Shown in pieces: positions 26,821 to 34,731 of a DNA stretch of 55,134 nt (positions are counted from its first letter, which is position 1; each line of letters starts with the position of its first letter). This stretch comes from an uncultured Lentisphaerota bacterium. Lineage in GTDB: Bacteria > Verrucomicrobiota > Lentisphaeria > Victivallales > UBA1829. Location of the stretch: NCBI GenBank assembly GCA_900320095.1, contig ONQZ01000009.1, positions 1 through 55,134 on the forward strand. Direction: 5' to 3'. The position numbers were made by a program, and so were the translations under genes. Below the pieces are notes generated by a model, which was given only the letters and a program-made list of their open reading frames with translations, was not told the DNA's origin and made no database searches.

Positions 26821-26934
26821 ATTGTCCGGGATCTTCTCCTGTACCATGCCGCGGACCGGTACACATTTCCGGACCGCCGGTGGCCTGCGAATCCGGCGCG
26901 AACGAATCCGTCTTTTTCCCGAACCCGACTACCC

Positions 26935-28443
26935 ATGAACACCCGTACCTGCATCGCCATTGACCTGAAATCGTTCTACGCCTCGGTGGAGTGCGTCGAC
27001 CGAGGGCTCAATCCGCTCACGACGAACCTCGTGGTGGCGGACGAAAGCCGCACGGAAAAGACGATCTGCCTCGCCGTTTCGCCGTCGCTGAAGGCGTACG
27101 GGATCCCCGGGCGGGCGCGGCTGTTCGAGGTCGTACAGCGCGTCCGCGAGGTCAACGGGGAACGTCTCGACCGGGCGCCGAGGCATCGTTTCCGGGGGAA
27201 ATCAAGCAGCGCGCCCGAGCTCGCGAAAAACCCGTCACTCGAGCTCGGCTACATCGTCGCCGTGCCGCGCATGGGGCGCTACATGGAGGTCAGCTCGAAT
27301 ATCTACAGCATCTACCTCAGACACGTCGCGCCGGAGGACATCCACGTGTACTCCATCGACGAGGTGTTCATTGAGGCGACCGCGTACTTAAAGCTGTATA
27401 AACTCACGGCGCGCGAGTTCGCCATGAAGCTGGTCCGCGAGGTGCTGTCGGAGACCGGGATCACCGCCACCGCCGGGATCGGGACCAACCTCTACCTCAG
27501 CAAGATCGCCATGGACATCGTCGCCAAGCACATCCCGGCGGACAGGGACGGCGTACGCATCGCCGAGCTGGACGAGCAGTCCTACCGCGAAACGCTCTGG
27601 ACGCACCGTCCGCTCACCGATTTCTGGCGCGTCGGACGCGGCTACGCCCGGCGGCTGGAGTCGCGCGGGATGCGCACGATGGGCGACGTGGCGCGGATGT
27701 CGGTGAAGAACGAGGACGTGCTGTACCGGCTCTTCGGGGTCAACGCCGAGCTGCTGATCGACCACGCCTGGGGCTGGGAGCCGGTCACCATCGCCGAGAT
27801 CAAGGCGTACCGCCCGGAGAACAACAGCCTGAGTTCCGGCCAGGTGCTGAAGGAGTCGTACGACTTCGAGAAGGCGAAGCTCGTGACGAAGGAGATGACC
27901 GACATGCTCGCGCTCAGCCTCGTCGAAAAACACCTCGTGACCGACCAGCTGATCCTGACCGTGGGGTACGACGTCGCGAACCTGGCGACGCCGGAGCTCC
28001 GCCGCAAATACAAGGGCGAGATCCACATCAACCACTACGGACGCGAGGTCCCGAAGAGCGCGCACGGAGCCGAAAACCTCAATGGGTATACCTCCTCGTC
28101 GCTGCGCATGGTCGAGGCGGCGGCAGCGATCTTCGACCGCGCGGTCGACCGGAATCTGCTGGTGCGCCGCATCACGGTCGCCGCGAACCATATCCTGACC
28201 GAAAACGAGGTGCGCAAACAGCAGTCCGGGCCGGAACAGCCCGACCTTTTCACGGACGCCGCCGCGCTCAGAAAACAACAGGCCGCCGAGGAGGCCGAAC
28301 GCGACCGCGAGAAACGCCTCCAGAACGCCATCCTGGACATCAAGCACAAGCTCGGCAAGAACGCGATCCTGAAGGGCATGAACCTGCTGGAAGGCGCGAC
28401 CGCGAAGGAACGCAACGAGCAGGTCGGCGGGCACAAGGAGTGA
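26935..28443 (+). CDS. Y-family translesion DNA polymerase, UmuC-like (502 aa)
   Basis: Error-prone polymerase of the UmuC/ImpB/DinB group for copying past damaged bases. The palm carboxylates are visible in AIDLKSFYASVEC (Asp10) and VYSIDEVFIE (Asp/Glu near 141-142). Little-finger and helix-hairpin-helix regions follow (THRPLTDFWRVGRGYARRLE). Near 432-437 the stretch EQPDLF is a QxxLF-type beta-clamp-binding motif. The C-terminal 60 residues are charged and helical. At 502 residues it exceeds typical UmuC (about 420) because of this tail and internal insertions. The neighbours YolD-like and Ogt make a damage-tolerance cassette. Confidence 0.9.
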   Translation: MNTRTCIAIDLKSFYASVECVDRGLNPLTTNLVVADESRTEKTICLAVSPSLKAYGIPGRARLFEVVQRVREVNGERLDRAPRHRFRGKSSSAPELAKNPSLELGYIVAVPRMGRYMEVSSNIYSIYLRHVAPEDIHVYSIDEVFIEATAYLKLYKLTAREFAMKLVREVLSETGITATAGIGTNLYLSKIAMDIVAKHIPADRDGVRIAELDEQSYRETLWTHRPLTDFWRVGRGYARRLESRGMRTMGDVARMSVKNEDVLYRLFGVNAELLIDHAWGWEPVTIAEIKAYRPENNSLSSGQVLKESYDFEKAKLVTKEMTDMLALSLVEKHLVTDQLILTVGYDVANLATPELRRKYKGEIHINHYGREVPKSAHGAENLNGYTSSSLRMVEAAAAIFDRAVDRNLLVRRITVAANHILTENEVRKQQSGPEQPDLFTDAAALRKQQAAEEAERDREKRLQNAILDIKHKLGKNAILKGMNLLEGATAKERNEQVGGHKE

Positions 28444-28451
28444 GGTGAACC

Positions 28452-28883
28452 ATGGAAAAACAACCCCATCCATACGAGGACATCCTCCATCTGCCGCACC
28501 ATGTTTCGAAGGAGCGGCCGCACATGTCCCTGCTCGACCGCGCCGCGCAGTTCTCGCCGTTCGCCGCGCTCGTCGGCTACGAGGACGTCATCGACGAGAC
28601 GGCGCGCCTGACGACGCCGGAACGCGAGCTGGACGAGGAGGAAAAAGCCGAGCTGGACCGCCGCGTCGGCATCCTCGCCGCGCACCTCGGGGAAAAACCG
28701 GTCGTCACGGTCGAGTATTTCGTCCCGGACACGCTCAAATCCGGCGGCGCGTACCGGACACGCACCGGGGCGCTCGTCCGGATCTCGCCCGTGAGAAAGA
28801 TCCTGACCCTCGCCGACGGCACGTCGATCCGGTTCAGGGACGTCGTCGGGATCGAATCCGAGCTCTTCCGCGGAGAATTCTAG
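28452..28883 (+). CDS. YolD-like protein (143 aa)
   Basis: Small protein of the YolD-like type that commonly accompanies Y-family polymerases in Firmicutes and mobile DNA. It shows the N-terminal MSLLDRAAQFSPFAALVGYE and the C-terminal beta region ISPVRKILTLADGTSIRF. The gene starts 8 bp after the polymerase stop, so the two are co-expressed. Its biochemical role is not established; a UmuD-like partner role has been suggested for the family. Confidence 0.7.
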   Translation: MEKQPHPYEDILHLPHHVSKERPHMSLLDRAAQFSPFAALVGYEDVIDETARLTTPERELDEEEKAELDRRVGILAAHLGEKPVVTVEYFVPDTLKSGGAYRTRTGALVRISPVRKILTLADGTSIRFRDVVGIESELFRGEF

Positions 28884-28898
28884 CCCCCTGCCCCGTCT

Positions 28899-29426
28899 AT
28901 GGATACACAAGTGGATTACGTTCATCGCTACCAGTCGCCGCTCGGCGGGATCACGATCGCTTCGGACGGAGCCGCGCTCGTCGGGCTGTGGTTCGACGAT
29001 CAGCGGTTTTTCGCCGCTTCGCCTTCCCCTGAACAGGAAGAAAAACCGCTCCCCGTTTTTGAGCAGGCGGACCGCTGGCTGAACCTCTATTTCAGCGGCA
29101 GGGATCCCGGATTCGCGCCGCCGGTCAAACTCCGCACGACGGAATTCCGGCAGGCGGTCTGCAACATCATGCTCACGATCCCGTACGGACGCACCATGAC
29201 CTACGGAAAGATCGCGGAGATCGTCGCGCGGCAAAAAGGCGTCCGGCACATGTCGGCGCAGGCGGTCGGCGGCGCGGTCGGACACAATCCCGTTTCCCTG
29301 ATCGTGCCGTGCCACCGGGTCATCGGCGCACACGGCGCGCTCGTCGGGTACGGAGGCGGACTCGACCGGAAGGCCGCCCTGCTCGCCCTGGAGCACGCCA
29401 ATTTGTCAGGCAATTTTATACCCTGA
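28899..29426 (+). CDS. ogt: Methylated-DNA--protein-cysteine methyltransferase
   Basis: Suicide repair protein that takes the alkyl group from O6-alkylguanine. At 175 residues it shows the N-terminal ribonuclease-like domain (SPLGGITIASDGAALVGLWF), then the DNA-binding domain with PYGRTMTYGKIA. The acceptor cysteine is in IVPCHRVIG, followed by YGGGLDRKAALLALE. No clear Shine-Dalgarno precedes the ATG at 28899, 15 bp after the YolD-like gene, so translation may depend on the upstream gene. Confidence 0.93.
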   Translation: MDTQVDYVHRYQSPLGGITIASDGAALVGLWFDDQRFFAASPSPEQEEKPLPVFEQADRWLNLYFSGRDPGFAPPVKLRTTEFRQAVCNIMLTIPYGRTMTYGKIAEIVARQKGVRHMSAQAVGGAVGHNPVSLIVPCHRVIGAHGALVGYGGGLDRKAALLALEHANLSGNFIP

Positions 29427-29447
29427 CCTCACCGCGGCAAACAAAAG

Positions 29448-30305
29448 TCAGGCGTTCGCCTTGTTCTTCTTCGCCTTTTTGGCGGCCTTTGCCATTTTCC
29501 GGCGGACTCTGGCGGCGATATCGTCCTCCACCGCCCGGCACAGCGAATCCAGGGTGAACCGTTTGACCTTCGTCGCCTCCCAATAGACACGCAGCTGCTC
29601 GCGGCGTTCCTCTGGAGTGAAAGGATAGCGCCACAGGAAACAGCCGAGGTCTTCCGCGATGCGCCGTTTCAGGAGCCATACCGGGGCGCGGTGGCAGGTG
29701 GCGATGTCGAGCCAGCGGATTTCCAGCTGATTCCCCTCCGCGTCCGGTTCCGGCAGTTTGCGCCAGAGTTCGTTCATCGGCGTGAATCCGTAGTGGCAGA
29801 TCCCGGCGTCGTGCATCCGCGCGATGAGGGCAAAGTTCTTGCTGGTGAACTCGTCGCGCATCGCGGTCTCGTGCGACATCGACTCGAAGAAATACCGTCC
29901 GTCCAGGAATCCGTCTGCGAACTCCGTGACGATGAAACAGTTCCGGATATGGAAGAAACCGCGGTCCTCTCCCGCCGCCACCAGTTTCACCAGCGGCAGG
30001 CCGAGTTTCACCAGCTTTTTGAAATTGTACGCTTCCTTGGCCGCCAGCGTCCATGAGAACGAATAGGGGCACTGCCGGATTCTGACGTACCACTTGCACG
30101 CCGCGTCCAGGCCGGACGCCGTCTTCAGGCGCAGCACGTACTTGTTCTTCGTCTTCCAGAGCACTTCCGGACCGGAATCCATTCCGGGCGGTCCGGCACG
30201 CAGGACGTCGCGGAGTTCGGCGGCATCCGCGCGAAGCCAGAACCACGGACGGATCAGGCTTCTTTCCCTTCCGGTGAATGAATCGGAGAGCGTTTCTTTT
30301 CGCAT
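29448..30305 (-). CDS. LPS-core kinase-like protein (285 aa)
   Basis: Resembles the WaaP/KdkA/InaA group of LPS-core kinases, which phosphorylate inner-core sugars at the cytoplasmic membrane. Visible parts: a small lobe with YVLRLKTA and KWYVRIR, FFHIRNCFIVTEF in the hinge, and a loop ARMHDAGICHYGFTPMNE at about 162-178. Expected kinases have H-x-D-x4-N here, but this protein has HYGFTPMN, with Gly in place of the catalytic Asp. A later RWLDIATCH could supply the DFG-like Asp. The C-terminus is very basic (RRKMAKAAKKAKKNKANA). The start at 30305 follows AGGAAAAAC. It could be an atypical or inactive kinase. Confidence 0.6.
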   Translation of the reverse strand: MRKETLSDSFTGRERSLIRPWFWLRADAAELRDVLRAGPPGMDSGPEVLWKTKNKYVLRLKTASGLDAACKWYVRIRQCPYSFSWTLAAKEAYNFKKLVKLGLPLVKLVAAGEDRGFFHIRNCFIVTEFADGFLDGRYFFESMSHETAMRDEFTSKNFALIARMHDAGICHYGFTPMNELWRKLPEPDAEGNQLEIRWLDIATCHRAPVWLLKRRIAEDLGCFLWRYPFTPEERREQLRVYWEATKVKRFTLDSLCRAVEDDIAARVRRKMAKAAKKAKKNKANA

Positions 30306-30394
30306 TGTTTTTCCTGTTTTTGTATGTAGGGTCGGCCTGCGGACAATGTTCCGGCCATCCATGCAAAAACAGCCTTTTTTCCGCCTTCTCCTGT

Positions 30395-30423
30395 AATATA
30401 CTGCTTTTCTTCCCTGATTTCAA
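30395..30423 (-). promoter_or_regulatory. Promoter of the LPS-kinase-like gene
   Basis: Minus strand TTGAAA (30418-30423), 17-bp spacer, TATATT (30395-30400), about 90 bp before the start codon. Confidence 0.65.
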
Positions 30424-30498
30424 ATTCAAAAGAAAAGAAATAACGGTTTCTCTCCGGATTCGTTCGGCATACAGTTCGAATCCGGCGCGGAATCCGTC

Positions 30499-30526
30499 TT
30501 GAAACTGTGGAAAATGATGTTATATT
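30499..30526 (+). promoter_or_regulatory. Promoter of the membrane glycosyltransferase-like gene
   Basis: TTGAAA (30499-30504), 16-bp spacer, TATATT (30521-30526). It lies inside the longest possible reading frame and so argues for the later start at 30586. Confidence 0.6.
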
Positions 30527-30585
30527 TATCCTCATCCATTCAACAGCAGCAGAACCGCATCCCCGGAGAACAACAGAACCGCATC

Positions 30586-32334
30586 ATGAATCACGACCGG
30601 ACACAGACCGGCAATTCGCCGGAACCCGTTTCCATGCCTGACGACGCGGCATCTATGCCGAAGCCGCCGTGCTCCGGGCGTCCCTCGGACCGCTCCCGTC
30701 AGGATGCGCGCCGCCGGAATCTTTTCATTCTGGTCTGCTGCATTCTGTTCGTGCTCCTGACATTGATCCGGATCCTGAACATCTGGAGCAACACGCCCGA
30801 ATACGACGAGATCTGGACGGTCCAGCACTACAGGAACCTCCCGGTCCCGGCTGTCTTTTCCGACGTTTCCACGCCGAACAACCATGTACTGAACACGCTC
30901 GGGATCAAATTCTTCCTGACTCTGATGCCGCATCACAATTTCGCGGTGAGGCTGACGGCGCTGCTGGGGTTCTGCGGACTCTTCGCGATCCTGCTCCGGG
31001 CGGTGCTTCTGCTCCTGAAAAACGACACGGTGCGCGCGGCGGTCCTGACAGCGGTGCTCCTGAACGGGATGCTGCTTCATTACGCGGAAACGGCGCGCGG
31101 TTATTCGCTTCAGGCGTTTTTCGTGTTCGGGCTGCTGTTCGCCCTGCTCTGCTTCACGTTCCGGCCGCCGGAAAACCGCGCGTTCAACGCCGTCATGTGG
31201 CTGCTGTGCGCCACGGGGGCATGCCTGTCCGTCTCGTCCGGCGTGCTGTACGTCGCGATCCTGACCGGATTGTGGGGCGTGCTGTACGTGCCGTTCCGCG
31301 ACGGCGTGAAAAAGCTCTGGCGGGACAACCGCCCGCTGATCCTCGCCGGGATCCTCTGGAGCGTGTTCGTCCTCGCCTGGTACGGCGGCAATTATTCGCG
31401 GTTCGCGGAGGGACGCGTGTTCGGCGAATCGTTCCAGACGCCGGTGCGGTATCTGACCTACTGTTTTGATTCGGCGCAGGACACCGGACTGCTCTGGACG
31501 TTGCCGCTTCTTGCGCTCTGCGGCGTCCTGCTCCGCGGGAAACCCCAATGGCGCATCTGCGCGCTGACCGGAGGCGCGATCGTCCTGATGTTCGCCTCGG
31601 CGCTGGTCACGAAAGGTGGCCCCGCGCGCATTTATCTGGCGATGTTCGCTCCGGCAGTCTTCGGGATCGGCATGGCGGCGGACGTCCTGCTCTCGGAAAA
31701 CCGGAAGTTCAGGAAGGCGAGCCTGTGGATCCTGCTGGTCCTGGCGGCGGTCTGCATTTTCTGTTCGGACAGGGACCGCAGGAAAGCCGCCGCGTCGGAC
31801 CTCGCCGCCGTGTTCCGCGAGGTCGCGAAGATGGACAGCCGGGTATTCGTCTCCTACGAACCGACGGACCTGTACGTTTTGAGGATGATGTTCCAGGAAG
31901 AGATCATACCGGACAATCACAAACGGCAGCTCCATCCTGAAATGCTTCTGCTGCTGCATGAAAACATCATTTCGGTATTTCACACCGGCGATCCGCCCGT
32001 CGAAGAGCTCGTGGAACCGGGCGCGAATCCGGCGGACACCGGTTACGTCGTGCCGGGGGAAGACCTCCGGTTCTGGCTCTACCGTCTGCGCCCGCTCGCG
32101 CCCGGCGAAACGCTGGACGGGAAAGCAGTCCTGTGCTTCTCGGACGATTCCATCCCGGACGACATGAAACACTGGCTGATCGACCGCTGCGGGATCGTGA
32201 ACAGCATGCTTTTCTCGCCGGAAACGTCGCGCATCTGCTACGGATTCTCTGGGACTGGATTCACCGCCGACATGATGCTTGAGATGGAAGAAGCCTCAGG
32301 GGGAGGCCTCTTCTTCCGAGTCGTTTCGGAGTAA
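30586..32334 (+). CDS. GT-C-type membrane glycosyltransferase-like protein (582 aa)
   Basis: Integral membrane protein. After a soluble Pro/Ser-rich N-terminus (about 45 residues) come a first helix and an extracytoplasmic loop with TPEYDEIWTVQHYRNLPVPA, holding the acidic pair typical of GT-C (GT39/ArnT-like) enzymes. Around ten helices follow, then a soluble domain of about 180 residues. Such enzymes move sugars from polyprenyl carriers to lipid or protein in the periplasm. The start at 30586 is chosen because the frame upstream overlaps the promoter; the ribosome-binding site is weak. The 3' end (32287-32318) holds a bulged inverted repeat that may end transcription from both sides. Confidence 0.6.
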   Translation: MNHDRTQTGNSPEPVSMPDDAASMPKPPCSGRPSDRSRQDARRRNLFILVCCILFVLLTLIRILNIWSNTPEYDEIWTVQHYRNLPVPAVFSDVSTPNNHVLNTLGIKFFLTLMPHHNFAVRLTALLGFCGLFAILLRAVLLLLKNDTVRAAVLTAVLLNGMLLHYAETARGYSLQAFFVFGLLFALLCFTFRPPENRAFNAVMWLLCATGACLSVSSGVLYVAILTGLWGVLYVPFRDGVKKLWRDNRPLILAGILWSVFVLAWYGGNYSRFAEGRVFGESFQTPVRYLTYCFDSAQDTGLLWTLPLLALCGVLLRGKPQWRICALTGGAIVLMFASALVTKGGPARIYLAMFAPAVFGIGMAADVLLSENRKFRKASLWILLVLAAVCIFCSDRDRRKAAASDLAAVFREVAKMDSRVFVSYEPTDLYVLRMMFQEEIIPDNHKRQLHPEMLLLLHENIISVFHTGDPPVEELVEPGANPADTGYVVPGEDLRFWLYRLRPLAPGETLDGKAVLCFSDDSIPDDMKHWLIDRCGIVNSMLFSPETSRICYGFSGTGFTADMMLEMEEASGGGLFFRVVSE

Positions 32335-32352
32335 CCGAATCCATCCGTAGCC

Positions 32353-34203
32353 TTACAGCACCGGATAGCTTCCGAGGAGCTTCAGTTCTTCCGTGAGCGG
32401 CTTCAGTCCGGCGAGCGCGGCGGCTACGCGCGGAGCGTTGGCGGCGCCTTCGATGTCGACGAAGAACCGGTAGTGCCAGCAGCCGGATCCGGAGGGACGG
32501 CTTTCGATCATGGTGAGCGTGACGCCGGCGTTTTTGAACGGCTCGAGGCAGTCGTGCAGCGCGCCGAAGCGTTCGCGCGCGGTGAAGCAGATGCAGCATT
32601 TCGCATGCGGCATGAGCGTGTTTTCGGCACGGGACAGGATCAGGAAGCGCGTGCGGTTGTCCGGCGTGTCCTGGATGGAGCGGTCCAGGATGTTCAGGTG
32701 GTACTGCGCGGCGATGCTCTCCCCGCCGATGACGGCGGCATTCGGGCTGAGCGCGGCGAACTCGGCGGCGCGCGCGTTGGAGCCGACGCCCACGGTTTCG
32801 ACGTCCGGGAAATTGCGTTCGAGGTATTTCCGGCACTGGCCGAGCGACTGCACGTGGCTGTAGATCACGCCGATCTTCTCCTTCGGCACGGACGCCATGA
32901 GGCAGTGGTGGATGTTCATGGACGTCTCGGCGTAGATCTTCAGCGTGGTACTCGCCAGCACGTCCAGCGTGCCGATCACAACGCCCTCCGTGGTGTTCTC
33001 CACCGGCACGCAGCCGTATTCGCACTCGCCGGTCTCGACCGCCGCGAAAACGTTCTGGATGCCCGAGCACGGACGGTATTCGGCGGTCTCGGCGAAGACC
33101 TTGCGCGCGGCCTCGTGCGTGAACGTCCCGGCGGGCCCGAGGTACGCCACGCGCGGCTTGGCGGAGGAGATCGAATGCGGTGTGCCGTGGCGCAGGCGCT
33201 CCGCGGCGTTCAGGATCAGGCGTTCCGTCTCGTCGAACCCGATGCAGGCGTCCGTGACGGACACGCGCGGATCAGGCGCGACGCCGGGCATCAGGTTCTG
33301 TTTGCCGGGCAGCAGACAGCTTTCGAGCATCAGCCCCGCGATGCCGTCGTTTCCGGCGAGTTTCTGCGCCAGGACGTCCTCGAAGACGATGTGCTGGCGG
33401 CCGGGGTCGCGCCGCGAATTGCCGTGGCTGCAGTCTACGACGACCGTGCGCGGGATGCCGGCGTTTTCGAGCTTGCGGAGCGCGGCGTCGATGCACGCGG
33501 CGTAGTAGTTTTCGCCGGAGATGCCCCCGCGCAGGACCAGGTGGCAGTACGGATTGCCCTCGCTCCGGATGATCCCGCTGCGGCCGTCGTGCATGATCCC
33601 GATGTAGCTGTGCGGCGCGCGGGCGGCGCAGATGGCGTCCACGGCGATCTGCAGGTTGCCGTCGGTGCTGTTCTTGAACCCGACGGGCATGTCGAGCGAG
33701 CTGGCAAGCTGGCGGTGCGTCTGGGATTCCGTCGTGCGCGCGCCGATCCCCGCCCACGAAACAAGCTCGGCGAGGTAGTTCGCGATGGCGGGGTCGAGCA
33801 GCTCCGTGGCGGTGCCGAGCCCGTACGCCGACACGTCGAGCAGGAGCTTTCGGGCGAGCTCCAGACCGCGCGCGATGTCGCTGCCGCCGTCCAGATCGGG
33901 GTCGTACACAAGCCCCTTCCAGCCGAGCGTGGTGCGCGGCTTCTCGAAATAGCATCTCATCACGATCTTGACCTCGTCGGAGACGCGTTCCGAGAGTTTC
34001 GCGAGCTTTTCCGCGTATTCCAGCGCGGCGGGCACGTTGTGGATCGAGCACGGCCCGGCAATGACCACCAGACGCTTGTCCGTCCGGTCGAAGATGCGCC
34101 GCAGTTCCGCGCGGTTCCGGTTGATGTGCTCCACGATGTCCGCGTTCGGCGTGAGCTCGGACGCGAGCTGTTCGGGCGATTTGATGGGCTGTTCCTGGTT
34201 CAT
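32353..34203 (-). CDS. DAHP synthase-prephenate dehydratase fusion (616 aa)
   Basis: Bifunctional aromatic enzyme. Residues about 1-345 are a class I (AroG/F/H-type) 3-deoxy-7-phosphoheptulonate synthase, the first step of the shikimate pathway. Motifs there: VVIAGPCSIHN, MRCYFEKPRTTLGWKGL, VGFKNSTDG, VDCSHGNSRRDPGRQ, SVTDACIGFDETERLI. Residues about 350-530 are prephenate dehydratase (AYLGPAGTFTHEAA, VPVENTTEGVV, THR-type DNRTRFLILS), making phenylpyruvate. Residues about 536-616 are its ACT domain (GALHDCL, IESRPSG), which usually binds phenylalanine. The joint lies near 348 with no chorismate mutase module. The ribosome-binding site is AAAGGAC. The gene is controlled by an upstream attenuator (34266-34498). 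First and last enzymes of Phe synthesis in one chain could both answer to Phe through one ACT domain; that part is inference. Confidence 0.93.
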   Translation of the reverse strand: MNQEQPIKSPEQLASELTPNADIVEHINRNRAELRRIFDRTDKRLVVIAGPCSIHNVPAALEYAEKLAKLSERVSDEVKIVMRCYFEKPRTTLGWKGLVYDPDLDGGSDIARGLELARKLLLDVSAYGLGTATELLDPAIANYLAELVSWAGIGARTTESQTHRQLASSLDMPVGFKNSTDGNLQIAVDAICAARAPHSYIGIMHDGRSGIIRSEGNPYCHLVLRGGISGENYYAACIDAALRKLENAGIPRTVVVDCSHGNSRRDPGRQHIVFEDVLAQKLAGNDGIAGLMLESCLLPGKQNLMPGVAPDPRVSVTDACIGFDETERLILNAAERLRHGTPHSISSAKPRVAYLGPAGTFTHEAARKVFAETAEYRPCSGIQNVFAAVETGECEYGCVPVENTTEGVVIGTLDVLASTTLKIYAETSMNIHHCLMASVPKEKIGVIYSHVQSLGQCRKYLERNFPDVETVGVGSNARAAEFAALSPNAAVIGGESIAAQYHLNILDRSIQDTPDNRTRFLILSRAENTLMPHAKCCICFTARERFGALHDCLEPFKNAGVTLTMIESRPSGSGCWHYRFFVDIEGAANAPRVAAALAGLKPLTEELKLLGSYPVL

Positions 34204-34265
34204 TTTTGCTGTCCTTTGTGTTGAGTATGTTGAGCTTTTGAGAAGTCGTTCCGGAAAAAGAAATA

Positions 34266-34295
34266 CCGCATTCGGGGTTCGGGGCCCGGATGCGG
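34266..34295 (-). terminator. Second (promoter-distal) leader terminator
   Basis: Minus strand CCGCAT-C-CGGG, loop, CCCG-A-ATGCGG, followed by TATTTCTTTTT. It lies between the attenuator terminator and the fusion gene start at 34203. Confidence 0.6.
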
Positions 34296-34318
34296 CTGTG
34301 TCTGCTGGGAAAAAGAAA

Positions 34319-34351
34319 ACGGGTCGGGCCCTTCCTCGGGGCCAAACCCGT
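34319..34351 (-). terminator. Attenuator terminator of the aromatic fusion gene
   Basis: Minus strand ACGGGT, TT, GGCCC, loop, GGGCC, CG, ACCCGT, followed by TTTTCTTTTT (34311-34320). Its left arm (ACGGGTT, 34345-34351) can instead pair with AGCCCGT (34385-34391), forming a 7-bp antiterminator with one G-U pair. Confidence 0.8.
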
Positions 34352-34387
34352 CTGTTGTCATGTCTTTCGCGTGTACACGTGCAAACG

Positions 34388-34421
34388 GGCTTCGTCAGGC
34401 GGAAAATCGCCAGAAGAAGCC
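34388..34421 (-). promoter_or_regulatory. Attenuator 1:2 protector hairpin
   Basis: Minus strand GGCTTC (34416-34421), inside the Gly-Phe codons of the leader peptide, pairs with GAAGCC (34388-34393), with GGCG/CGCC inside. A ribosome stalled on Phe or Trp codons would block this hairpin. That frees the AGCCCGT segment for the antiterminator. Confidence 0.75.
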
Positions 34422-34460
34422 GTAAAATCGAATGCTGCTGTTCACGGAATAAGTTTTCAT
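34395..34460 (-). CDS. Aromatic leader peptide (21 aa)
   Basis: A 21-residue peptide beginning MKTYSV and containing RFYGFFWRFSA at the end: four Phe, two Tyr and one Trp, with the densest cluster where the ribosome would mask the first attenuator arm. It is analogous to pheL of enteric bacteria but not similar in sequence. The start codon is only 9 bp downstream of the -10, leaving no room for a Shine-Dalgarno, so it would be translated from a nearly leaderless mRNA. It has no function as a protein; its translation senses charged aromatic tRNAs. Confidence 0.8.
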   Translation of the reverse strand: MKTYSVNSSIRFYGFFWRFSA

Positions 34461-34469
34461 AATGGTTTT

Positions 34470-34498
34470 ACTATACACCCGTTTCCCGCAAAAGTCAA
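34470..34498 (-). promoter_or_regulatory. Promoter of the aromatic leader
   Basis: Minus strand TTGACT (34493-34498), 17-bp spacer, TATAGT (34470-34475). Confidence 0.75.
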
Positions 34499-34645
34499 CC
34501 GCCCTTCTCATCTTTTTTCGAGAAAAAGTTCGTCTCACACCTGTTCCCTCGACTCCAATCCCATGCAACCCGTTTTTGAGGAGAGAAAGGCTAACGAATA
34601 TCAGATAAATGCCAGTTTTTGTTTTCCCTTTTTTCCATTTCTCTC

Positions 34646-34673
34646 TTGTTTTTTTCGGCATATAGTATATAAT
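34646..34673 (+). promoter_or_regulatory. Promoter of the HEPN-like gene
   Basis: TTGTTT (34646-34651), 16-bp spacer, TATAAT (34668-34673), about 55 bp before the start codon, in AT-rich DNA. Confidence 0.5.
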
Positions 34674-34731
34674 AATCTAAAGCTACGCATACCGTAGAAA
34701 AAACAAACACCAAAACACAAGGAGATTATTT

